Shown here piece after piece: positions 40,686 through 52,600 of a stretch of DNA of 64,000 nt (its first letter is position 1; each line of letters begins with the position of its first letter). A program made the position numbers and the translations under genes. Source of the DNA: Tanypteryx hageni (lineage: Eukaryota; Arthropoda; Insecta; Odonata; Petaluridae). The stretch lies in contig CM054116.1 in NCBI GenBank assembly GCA_028673005.1, forward strand, positions 76,086,572 to 76,150,571, given 5' to 3'. The notes below the pieces were generated by a model that saw nothing but the letters and a program-made list of their open reading frames with translations, made no database searches and had not been told where the DNA came from.

Positions 40686-43600
40686 GTGAGCATCCAACGA
40701 TGACCCGTTGGTATAAAATTGAATTTTGTTGAGGTTTGGCGAAGTTTTTACGAGGGAGGCCCAACTCCTGTAAGTTCTCTTCTGCCAAAAATCTATCCAT
40801 TCGCCTGCACTATCTCTCCGATCGTTTTCATACACGTCAGTCGTTTCCAAATTATGTGGGGCGTAGATGTGAATTTCCTCACCACTTCTGGCAGCGGTCA
40901 CGTAGATGAGTTTTAGGCCAATTAACCTTCGTCCGACTGAAGAAATTAAAAGACGTTATTTAATCTTGTTCGTTGGTTAACAACATAAATTACAAATATT
41001 ACATGATCTAGGAATCTCTTTTAGCCATAAAGCTGTTGATTGTACTATACGTGCTTTTCATCTACAGCTTTGCCGCCTTCAGCGGTATTTCACCAATCCT
41101 TGACTCTGAAAAGACGCTAATGCCCTCAAAAGTTTTATGGCTACAGGAGTTACTTGAATAATCTTATATATTTAAGCCTAAAGATTAACTGAGTACATAG
41201 CTTAATTATTGATTTTTTAATTTTTAAAAACGTTAGATCAGCTCTCTCTTTCTTAATAGCTAAAACTTAATTTCATGAATAAATCCGCTAATGCATATTC
41301 CAATGCGTTACAGCTAAACACTCAAAAAAATAATGTTCTAGTAAAATAACTGTAATATAAACTTCTGTTCTATTTTTAATGGAATATCTATAATGAATTA
41401 TCTCCATTAGTGCTGATTTGTATCTAATTCATCGTAGTTTATTATTCAAATTGAATTCGCCTATATCAATTCTGAAAAACAGTTATATCATCTTAAATCT
41501 TATCTTTCGAAACTGTACCTTTCGGAAATATTGTCCCCTAAATTCTATTCATAATAAAACTATTCAAAATAATTGCTGTTTTTGACAGCTTAACCAAATA
41601 ATTCGTTATTATAGTTATTAATCTCAAAGAAGTTAATATACTAAGTGAAGTCGGGCCCGTTCGCATATGTTGTAGTAAATGATTAATGAATAACCATTTA
41701 ATATATATAATAGACAATACTAAATTAGCTAAACTTTTTACCCTACATAAAAAGTCGAGCGACGCGCTAAAAAATCCCTAAACAGTAGTCTTCATGACTA
41801 TAGAGGTGCATGAAGTCCAGCAAACAGCCAACGCCTGCACAAAGAATCACCCTGGGAGAAAACGGAATGAACGCCCATCCTCCCACCTGCATGGTTCCTC
41901 TTAACTGCCAGTCGCACTTGTCCGTCGATCGTCAGCATTGATAAGAGCGTTTCCTCTTGCACGCGCGCCCGACTCTTCACCCTCCCGGTGTCCAATTACC
42001 CATCATCTTCACGCTCCAGCGATCACGGATGCGGGATGAAATGCAGGAGTCGCAGCGTGAAGCGCTTCATGGTCTCCATAACAGATGCGACGCAAAGCTC
42101 CATGGAAATATAGATAGAATGAGATACGGAGACTTCTCATAATACTTGAGCATATAGCGTCTTTTGTTGGATGCCACACCCTGCCTCTTGTCACACGAAG
42201 GCAATATTTTGATTAAAATGCAAATTTTAAATGAAATTTGAGATGATAAAATGCCATAGAAGCATGGGTTTTGTCTTTGAATGTATCATTGAATGTTTAA
42301 ATGGTAATATTTATTATTTTATATATTGATATAAAAGTGAGTCGGAAATAATACCTCCATTATTTCTGTCAAAAACGTTCTCCATACTTACATCAGGGCA
42401 ACTTTTAGTTGCTTCAAGCTAATTCAAGAAATTTTTATAATATAAAATTTTATATTAATTCACAGTCTTTAATTAGATAAAAAAACTGAAATAACACTTT
42501 TAAGTGTAACACAAAGAAGGTTGTTGATGGCATTAGAAATTTTCCTAACATATGAATGCACAAAAGAGGTAAAAATCACTTTCTTCAGTTGATGAGTGAT
42601 CAAAATTAACTAAAATACTGATAGGTTAGCCAAAATATTAGCATGTAATTTATATTATAAAATGACAATTATCATTTGGCTTGCATGGACATATGAATGC
42701 GTATCGCTATTTAGCGAGTGAATAGAACGAGCATTCGTAATTATTGGTCAGTTCTAGTTAACATCGTCGTGCACAGTGCTATGTAATTTAGTCAGAGAAA
42801 GTATGATAAAAGAAATACGACCATAATTACGTTCAACGTAGTCAGTTTCCTATAATTTCATTATATTAAGGTACTTCTCCGAAAGGAATGCCAACAGATT
42901 TTTACTCATTTTCATCTTAAATCAAGTTTTGAAAAGTCACATATTAGTCACTATTTTGATAAAAATCATCTAGATAGCCCATCGAAAAATGAAATAAATT
43001 AATTTTCTCCCTTGAGCATGGGTGCCATGCTATTAAATTACAAATTGACTCTACCATCCAGATGAGATAGGACGAGGTAGGTGTGAGCGGAAACTTAAAC
43101 AAGGAAAGGGTGAGGAGATGAGACGCAAGTTGGAGAAAAAACTCCCAAGGGTGCCGAGGAAAAAACATCTTTTTGAGGCGTGGTCATTAGCGGCCTTGTT
43201 TTTATCCCGCTTCTTTTTGATTGGACTGCTACTTGAAGAGGGAGGAGAGACGATGAGGGATTCGCCTTCCTTTTTTGAATGCTTTCGTAATCCCATCCCC
43301 ACCGGAAGCCCTCTTTCGCCACCTACTCCTCGGAATAAAAGGAAAGAGAGAGAAAGAGAAAGAAGCCTCCATTTTGCCCCGTAACTCATTTTTACCGCCC
43401 GTCCCATTTTACCCCAGCCCCATTTTAACCCGCCTTCGTCCCCGTGTCCTCCCTCACCTCCCTCTTTCTCCCCTTAAATATCAAATGCGTTCTGGACTGT
43501 GACGTGTGCGAGCTCCTCGCTCCGATGAGCCTGACATTTGAGAGACTCTTTTCATTTTTATCGCGGGCGCTTCATTTTTAAGGAGGGGCAGCCCCATGAG

Positions 43601-46600
43601 AGAGTGAGAAAGGGAGAAAGAGAGAGAGAGAGGGAATTGGAGGAAGGGGTTGGTTGGTTTTGGAGGGAAAGAGGGGCTGGGTGTGGGTGGTTGGGTATGA
43701 AAAACAGCGTTTCATGATATAGGGAGGGCTAAGGAGAATGGTGTGGGAAGAGTTGCGGGGGCTTTAGCAGTGGAATTAAGGGAAGGAGAGAAGAAGGGAT
43801 CGGCTGATGTGGAAAGTGGAAAGAAAGGAAAGGACGTGAATAATGAATGGAGAGAGTGGGAAGGGGTATGGGTTTGAGAAAGGAAGACGTCTTTAGGGAG
43901 AGAGAGAGAATGGAGGAAAACAATGAGAGAAAGGGATTGAAGAGAATTAATGAAGAATGAGAAAAGGAAAGAGAGAGAGTTGTGTAGCGCGATTTAATAA
44001 GAGGTACGTGACATTCAGAAGCGAGGAGTAAGATCTGAGGTAATAAAGCCGCCTTGCATTCACCCCCGAGAAAGGAAATATTTTTGCGAAAAGAATTCTT
44101 TGAGGAGGAACATGGGAGATGATTATCTCTAGAAGAGGTTTCATATTTTGTCGAATTCTGGCACTAACATTTCTTTCATTTGTTAACGGTAGGGTAAAGT
44201 TTAGTGTCAAATCACTGGAAGTTATCGTTTTCATGTCATTATTCAAGCTATTGGTAAGTTATTGTCAACCAGAGGCTACGTATGTACGAACAAACACCAT
44301 TTTATTCATAGGGAAGATTTGTGCGTAAAGGACGTTTCGTTATACAGAAGAAAAATGTAAATTTTGGTTGTCTCATTCTCTCGTATTTTACATTATGATT
44401 TTAATCGGAATCATCAAATATAAATCAAACTTGAGCGTTAATTTTATGATTAAATTTCCGGTAAATTCATCCTAACTTTAAAAGTTAAATGTTGGTGTCT
44501 CTAAATATGGATGTGGATCATAACGAAGTGTTCTTTTCAAAGATAATGTAAGAATATAAGGTAAGCGAATTATTAGTGGTATGGCCACTTGTTATTCGCC
44601 TTAAAATCTGTTTAACCGAGAACTTCTATGTCCGCCAAAGGCAATATGTGTTATATGCTGTCCATCTGTCCAGTCCATTCTCTGTCCCTAGTCTGTGTTT
44701 GTGTGTGTGCTCTCATATTTATTTCTAATACTTTAGTTAGTGTAGTCACTGAAATGTAGGAGTCCCGGAAGGTTCATTGCAATTTTGAATATTTGTAATT
44801 CATTGGCAGTCAGTGTAGTCGTGTACTGTTTTGTCCGTGCTTTTCTTTCATTACATCCGCTCATTTTCATTCTACCTTTTTTGTCAATAGTTATCGCTTG
44901 TCGATTTGTTCTCTTTGCATCGTTAAATGTATATAGATTCAAGCAATTGCATTAGTTTAGTTATTTTTAACGCTGATGCAAGAAATTTCGACCCATGGTA
45001 TTTTTATGGGGCATTTATTTTTTGCCTTTTATCATCATCTCATTTATAGAAATAAAGCGTGTATTTTATTACTGTCTCTGCGTCTTCGTTCATTTCAGGT
45101 TTTAATTCACTCTTTATAATTTGAACGATATAAGTCTACTTCACATTATCTTATTCTATCTACTAACTGATGTCAATTTTTTCGTGAAGCTGCCCGTAGT
45201 TCTTGAAAAGCTTAAATTATATCTTTACTTGTTTTGTTCCGAGCTTCCTCGACCATGCTAATCATTTATCTCTTTACGTTATTTTATTTTCGTCTCATTC
45301 GAAAACAGTATCCTCACAAGCACGCGCAGCAGTGTTACATATTTATCTGAAATTCATTCTAGTACTGAAGTTTTTGTATTGCTTTAGTTTGCCTATGTCA
45401 GTAATTCTCACCGTGTCTCGGTGATACTTTGGCATCGGTTAACTTATTTCTTGTATGTTCTTTCTCATTTTACGTTTTATTTATATTATTTTACGACACA
45501 ATGGATTATAGGCTGTTGTCCTTTATTTTCAAACGCTATTTCGTCGCTTTTTCCTTTCCTGCTATTGCTGATTGCTGCCGCTTATCATGGATGCCTTTGA
45601 TTTCTTCATTGCATCGCCATTGCATATCTGTTAAAAACAGAGTGAAAACAAAAGACTTATTTACAATATATTTCCATCCTTCTGTCCCTCTCTCTTTCTC
45701 ATTCTTCTTTCTGCCGCCCCAAACGCTGTTTATTTCTTCCAAAACTTCTCATCCTCTTTCGTTTCTATTATTCTCGTTTCTCGTCTAAATTTTCATCGCC
45801 TGCATCTATCTTTGCTCCTCTCGCCCTACTATCCATCTATCGACGAATCTCCTCTTCTCCTCTATCTCTCTCTCTTTCTCTCTCTCTCTCTCCCCTCCTT
45901 TCCGCCCAGATTTGAACCTCGATTATCAACAACGGATGTCGGAACACTCGTACGGGGGGGAAGGTGGGGAGGAAAGGGGGGCGGGGACGAGCGGTGAGGG
46001 AGCGGGAGGGGGGGCGCAAGAGGAGCAGTCGGAGGGGGCGGTAGCGACCAGGACGAGAGGACGAAGGAGGCGCGAAGAGAAGGAACGACGAGCTCGCACG
46101 GAAGAGAAGGCCAAGAAGAGAAGGAGAACGAAGAAGGAGGCGTTGCAGGAGGAGGAAGCGGGCTTCTCGGGGTCGGGAACGTGGGTGGAGGGAGCGGTCG
46201 GTGGCTTTAGTGGTGCGGGAGGGGAGGAGGGATCAGGGGGGCGCGCAGGAGGTGTCGAGGGAGTCGGGATGGGTGCGAGGAAGCTGCATACCGGTTCCGA
46301 ATCACAGGAATCTGTGGAAGTGAGTCGCCCCTTTTGGAAACAGTTGGGGGGAGAACCAGAAATGGACGCCTGCCCAATGTTTCGCTCGCAATTGGCTGTG
46401 TCTGTGTGTGTGTGCACGGAATATCTATCTATATTAATTTTTTGTTTCTTTATTTTTTTCTTTTTAAAAACGATTTGCTGTTGTTTAATTAGTCAGTGTC
46501 CTGGGATGAGTCTCTTTGCCGGTTGGAAGTTAAAATACGTCGAGGAAAGAGTTTGTTAGAGAGACTGAAGATGTGTGGTCCGTTACGTTCTGATGTCGTT

Positions 46601-49600
46601 TAACGAAAGAAGGTATCTTTGGTGTCCAGGTCGGGTTATTCGAGGGAGATCCCGTTGTTGACGTCTTGTAGAATGTTTTGCATGATTAACTGTGACCGTG
46701 TTCTGTTTTTTGTTCATGCCTCCTCATTGTTGAGTCTTTTTTTGCTGTCGTTCTCCCTCACTCCCCGAGCTGGTATTCTTTTTTGTCGTTTTCTTTTGCT
46801 CGATCTTAAATGCCAACGAGTCGGTTTTCTCAAGCTCTCTTGTTTTTATTCTCTCGAGAAAAAGAATTCTTAATTGAGTGAGCATTCTTTTTTTCTTCCT
46901 CGAGTATTCACTTCCTGCTGCCTCTCTGACCGCTTTTTGATGTATTTTCCGCGACTTTTGTTAACTCGCTGATATTGTTTCCGCCCTGGAAAATAATTAT
47001 CCCCTTCATTAAATCATAAATTTTTTTTTTAGTCCCAGTTTTGATATATTTCCATCTTTAAAAAAATGACCTGGGCGCGTGGTGCGTTTAACAATGGTTG
47101 GTTGTTGTGCCTGATCTCTCCTTCTCTATCACTCTTTCTCTCTCTCTCTCTCTCTCTTTTGTTGTCTCTACGCACTTTGTCTCTCTTTTATTTCCTGCTT
47201 TATCCGCCTCGTGATCCTTAATCTTCTTCTCACCTCTTTTCCTTTTCCATCATCTCCTAATTTGGGTGTTCCTATCCTTCCATATCTGTTAAGCATCTAT
47301 CTGAGCGCGATTAATCCAGTTGGCCTGTTCGGTGCTAACGTAGGTTAACTGCTTTCCTTTGGAGGCGTGCCTGTGCTCCAAAATGATGTCGCTCATTTCA
47401 ACATGGTTGCGTTTCGTCGTAAAAAAGTAACGCTTTTTTCTGGGTTGCGCTCCTATCTTTATAAGCATATATTTGGGATACTTTCTCGCGTTTTCTGACC
47501 GTTGCAAGTCCAAGCGGTTTTGGAGTAACATTACTGTGTAGATATATGTTCGTAAGCACGTGTGTTTCCGTTTGTATCTCGTCTTAGTTGTTCAGCTATT
47601 TATCGGTTTGAATTCTTAGTTGTATACGATTATCGATGACAAATTTGGTAAGGAGAATTTTGGCGATTTTGTGAAATTTTCGCGTGTTTTGTGTATACTA
47701 AATATATGATACCGATATGCAAACATGTGTATCTAAGGTATTTGCGATACCAGCTACTTATGCTGAAAGGGGTTTGAAAGGATAGTTTTATGTTGCCTAT
47801 GTATGGTGTGTCTCCGGAAAAAGCAAAATGTGGCGAGATAAAAATTTGTCTCCGGACGCAAATCCTGTCATTTTCTTTTAAATTAGTTTAGTACTAAGGT
47901 AAGGAAATGCATTTAGGAAAAATATTGTGCCCTAGGCACGATTAGGAAAATCCTGAATCGAATTATTCCAATACTTATATGTTATCAGGCTGCATTTTGC
48001 TCAAGTTAGACCTAGAATTGAGTTTTTTATTAAAGCCCTATTTTGTGAAATATTAATATGGATATAAGCATTTCCCTTTGCTTATAAAAATATTTATGGT
48101 AGAGCATTAATATAAACTATTGTATAATATACTTCATTTATATCCTCGGTATGATAAAAATAATTAATATCAAGCAAACTGAGTTAATTTAATTATAAAT
48201 GGGCTTTTCATCCGTAGAAATATCTTTAAATACGCAACATGTGCAAGGTTACAAAATGTTATTCTAACCAAAAATAAAATAAATTGATTTTAGTTGTAAA
48301 CAATCGAACAAAATATTTTCTTAAGATACCTTACTTTACGTGACAACGTAAGAAATATAGAATCGATCAAATGAACAAAAGTAAATCTCCTAAGCAAACA
48401 ATGGAAATAGGATAACCTTCATAAAAAAATTATTACCGAGCCGTAAATGACAACGACTTTTGGCAAATAAATCGAAATTGCTATTTATCTTTCGATTGGG
48501 TCCGAGTGCCAGGTATAAAAAGAGTTCATTTCTTCGTTTCACCGAATATAACTTCCCCTAAAGGTAAATGGAACATTCGGACCAAAGCACTTTTAACGGC
48601 TCGTTTATAGACACGCTCGTATTAATGCATCAACCCCGTTTTCTCTCCCCCAACCTCCCTCGCTTATCGATCTTCGCATTCGACCCTCGTTCTTATTTTT
48701 TTCATCCCTTTCTCGTCTCCCAGGCCACGTTCGGTTCGAGCAGTTTCGCCGATCTCCTGTCGGCACCCTTCGCCGACGAGGAGGAGGAAGAGGAGGAGGA
48801 GGAGGTAGGAGGAGGAGGAGGGGGCGTCAGAGGGAGCGGCGGGGTGGTCGAAGGAGGCGTGGCAGGCGTGGGCGTGGCGTCTTCCCCTCCCCCCTCTTCC
48901 TCCTCGTCGTCCCTCCACCACCACCACCACCCCCACCATCACCACCACCACCATCACCACCACGTCCAGGACCCCTTCCTCTCTCACCACCATTTCCACT
49001 ATTCCGAGGAAGACTCGACCTTCCAGCCCTCCTCCCTCCTCCTACACTCCTCCTCCTCCAACTCCTCCACCTCCTCCTGCTCCTCAGCCGTCGCACATGC
49101 GCGCCCCGAGCATCAACCCCGCCTCCTCCAGCACCACCACCAATCCGCCGCTCCCGCCACTACCGTGATAGCGCACTTGGCCTGCGTCCAGGAAGAGGCG
49201 CCGGCGTCGTCAGCATCCGTGGCGCCGGTGGGCGGGAGTGGAGTGGTGGAGGGGAGCGTAGGGGCCGCCCAAGTGGGTGGGGCCTACAGCTTGCAGCAGT
49301 ACCACCACCACCACGAAGTCCAAAGCGTGCTCCATCACTCCGTCCACTTGGGTCCCGCCCCACTGCCGAGCTTCCAGGAGACGTACTCGAGGAGGGGGGC
49401 CGGAGGGGAGGAAGGCTCCCTCGGGGAGGGGGAGGAGGCGGCGGCCGACGACGTCTTCGCCGCCTTCAAGATGGAGGACGACGACGAACAGCAGCAGCAA
49501 CAGCAAGTAGCAGCGGCTTTGATGGAGTGTTCGGATGTCGTCGTCGCGGGTTTCGCGAACCAACCCCCCGTGGCACAGCAACAGCAGGGCCAGCCGGAGG

Positions 49601-52600
49601 CGAGCTCCGCTTTTCCTTCCGATTTCGGCTTCTCCGGAGCGATCCCCGAATCCTCCGTCTTCTCGGCGTCCTCGTCCTCCTACAGTCCTCCGCCCGCGAT
49701 GCCAATGCAGACTTCTCCATCCTCCCACTACGCCTCTTATATGCAGCCCCAGCAACCCCAGAGGACCGGGTTCGAGGTGATGGAGTCCTCTCCCCTGCAG
49801 CCGCCTCCCGCCCAGCAGCTCCTGCTGCATCCTCCGCCTCCTCCTCCACCTACATTCCCCGTCCACCAGCATAGCATGTCCATGCAGCAACACTTCAGCG
49901 GATGCGTGCAGCAGCCCACTCACCCGACCAACAGGCAGAGGCGAGCGTCTCTACCAGTCCAGCGCAGCACAGTTGAGCATCACACGTGAGTTTCAGGCTT
50001 CTTTCATATTACCGATAAATAGGATAATTAAATGTTAAAAGACCATGAATGTAGTTTAGCTATTGCACACTGCAGTCGAAGGAGACATGAAATCATTCTT
50101 ATCATTTCCATTACTGTCGTCTTGTAGAATACAAATTATCTCGTAATATCGATTTTAGATCAAATTTAAGTACTAAAATACATTTCTATAACATAAACTC
50201 CAATTTGCCATAGAAGTTTTACTAGTCACCAAATTCACTTTATAATTTTAGGACAGGATTCAAAATAGGTTTTAAATATTAAGGATATTAGGGATTGTGG
50301 AATTAAACTAGTTTCAGGACTTTATTACTGGTGCTATTAAACGACGAATTTTAAATCGCACCGCAAGTAGGTATTTTAATCTCTTTAGTCAAAATTTAGA
50401 TTACGTAAGGATATAATTTGATCAATCTTACATCTCACCTTCCTTTTAAATATTAAAAATAACATGTATTTGGCAAGGTAATCCGTAAATTTTATAAATA
50501 AACTAATATTTTTTGTTAATGGTCGCCTGTTAATCACTTGCAAATGGTTATCTGTTTTGTACTTTGAAGTGATTAGGCTATTTATTTTAATGTTTTAATA
50601 AACAAAGTTTGTCTGATGTGCGTCTACAAATAAGCACGCGATCAATCAGGGATGGTTCGTTCATGTTCTGTTTGAGTATTTTCTGCTTTTCTCTGATAAA
50701 TTGGGAACTGTACGTACGTCGTATTTTATTTCAGAATCTACTATATAATTACAGTATAAAATTAATCCTTGCTGCAAAAACTCAACTATGCAACTGTTTA
50801 CCGAAAAAAAAAAACAAGACAGAAACATAAAAATTATTTAGTCATGTATAATTTTGTTCTAATCAATCAGCAGCTGTTACTAATTGAGAGCTCCCGTTCG
50901 TGAAGTAATTTTTAAACTAACTTCTTTGTGAACAATTACAATGTTGTCTTCAATATTATTCGATTTAAAACCATCCGCTAGCCTCCCTAATAAGGGTCTT
51001 ACGTTGCATTTAATCTTCTGAGGTCCTAGTCTTGACAATTAATTTCGCGTCAATTTCAGGGAGGTGGCCAGGCCAGTGAGCGTGGGTGGTGTAGCGGGCA
51101 CCATGCAGCACGGGGCCCTCTCCTCCCCCCCTTCCTCCTCCGCATCCTCCACATCCTCCTCCACCGCTCCCTCACCAATGGAAACCGGCGTTCCGAAGAA
51201 GGCAGGCCTCCACCGGACGTCGCCGCCTCCACCTGTCATCCCCTCGGCGACCGCCTCTACTTCCGCCGCCTCCTCCTCGGCTCCCCCTACTGCCTCCACG
51301 CCCTCTCCCGCGTCTTCCTCTTCGTCCTCGTCCACGCCCTCCACGCCGTCATCGCAACTCTGTGCCGTCTGCGGCGACACCGCTGCTTGCCAGCATTATG
51401 GAGTGCGCACATGCGAAGGGTAAGTGTCGTATGTCACATGTTTTTTGTGTGGTCTCTTATGCAGCTATGCGTCTCATCGTTGTGGTGGATAATTGGCATA
51501 GAATATAAATAAGTAGGGATGTACACGGGTTTCCCGTGGTACAGAAGTGCTTTTCGTCAAATTCGCCGTAGTATAATCGTATACTAATGTATTTGCTTTG
51601 AAATCAGAAAATTATTTTCCTTATATTGTGGTAACCCTGCTTTTTTGATCCGTTCTAAACGTGTTCATTTAGTTTTGCCATTCTATGCTCCGCCTACAAA
51701 GGAAATTTCTTTTTGAAATTCATAGTTACAGAAAAATTCTAAGCTTGATATTATGGTAGCCCTGTTTAGTCGACTCGGTTGAAATATGCTTATTTGGTTA
51801 TTTATTTATGTGGAGACTGGGTCACAATCCATGCGGTCAGTATCCTAGAAATACGTGTAAAAGAAATATTATTTTACTTTTTACTGTGGTAGCCCTGCTG
51901 TTTAGCTCCGCTTTAAACATCTGGATTTCATTATGGTTTGTTATATAAATCTTATATAAAACATTTAATTGAAATCCGATCAGCCAATTCCTTCCAAATC
52001 CTCAATTACTGAAAGTTTAATTTGTAATTGTAGCATCCCTTTTGGTTGATCCGGTCAAAATATGATATTATGGTTTTGTATATATGTTTACATTATAAAT
52101 ATTAATTTTGGTTAAAATTTATGTCAACAGCTTAACACGAATGCTTGGAAAATTAATTTATTTCATTATATGTAATGTGGCAGCCCTGCTTTCTATATCT
52201 CTTCTAAACATATTTATTTTGATATTTCATATTGTTTGCCTCCTTCAAACAAAATTTCATTGAAATCGGTTCAGCCAATTCCTTGCAAATTCATAAAAAC
52301 TTTTTACTTTGTAATTTTGACACCCCTGCTAAGTCGATCTGGTTCAGATATGTTATTTTGGCCTTTAATTTATCTCACTATTCTGTGTAACAAATTTGGT
52401 TTAAATCGGTTCAGCCAATTCTTCCCTGATATATGCGCACGGACGGACAGACGGACATCACGAAAATAATAGTGCTTTTCAGCAATGACAAAAACACTAA
52501 AAAGAAACGAAATTCGCTATGTGGTAGAAATTACACCTTGAATAAAAATATAAGTTAGGTCACGATTAGCATCTTCACCCGGCCGCAAACTAAAAGGAGT

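Noticed and set aside
40349..40693. Open frames overlapping the MLLLQTQ exon in other frames and on the other strand
   Set aside because: They are shadows of the same GC-rich low-complexity exon and lack the phase agreement with the downstream receptor exons.
45429..45788. 119-codon open frame rich in Phe/Leu/Ser
   Set aside because: It lies in T-rich intronic DNA, has no recognisable domain, and ends in the pyrimidine block before the 45910 acceptor.
49210..49923. 237-codon antisense open frame over the activation-domain exon
   Set aside because: It mirrors the repeat-rich sense exon; its runs of Arg, Leu and Gly are reverse translations of the Ser, His and Gln runs.
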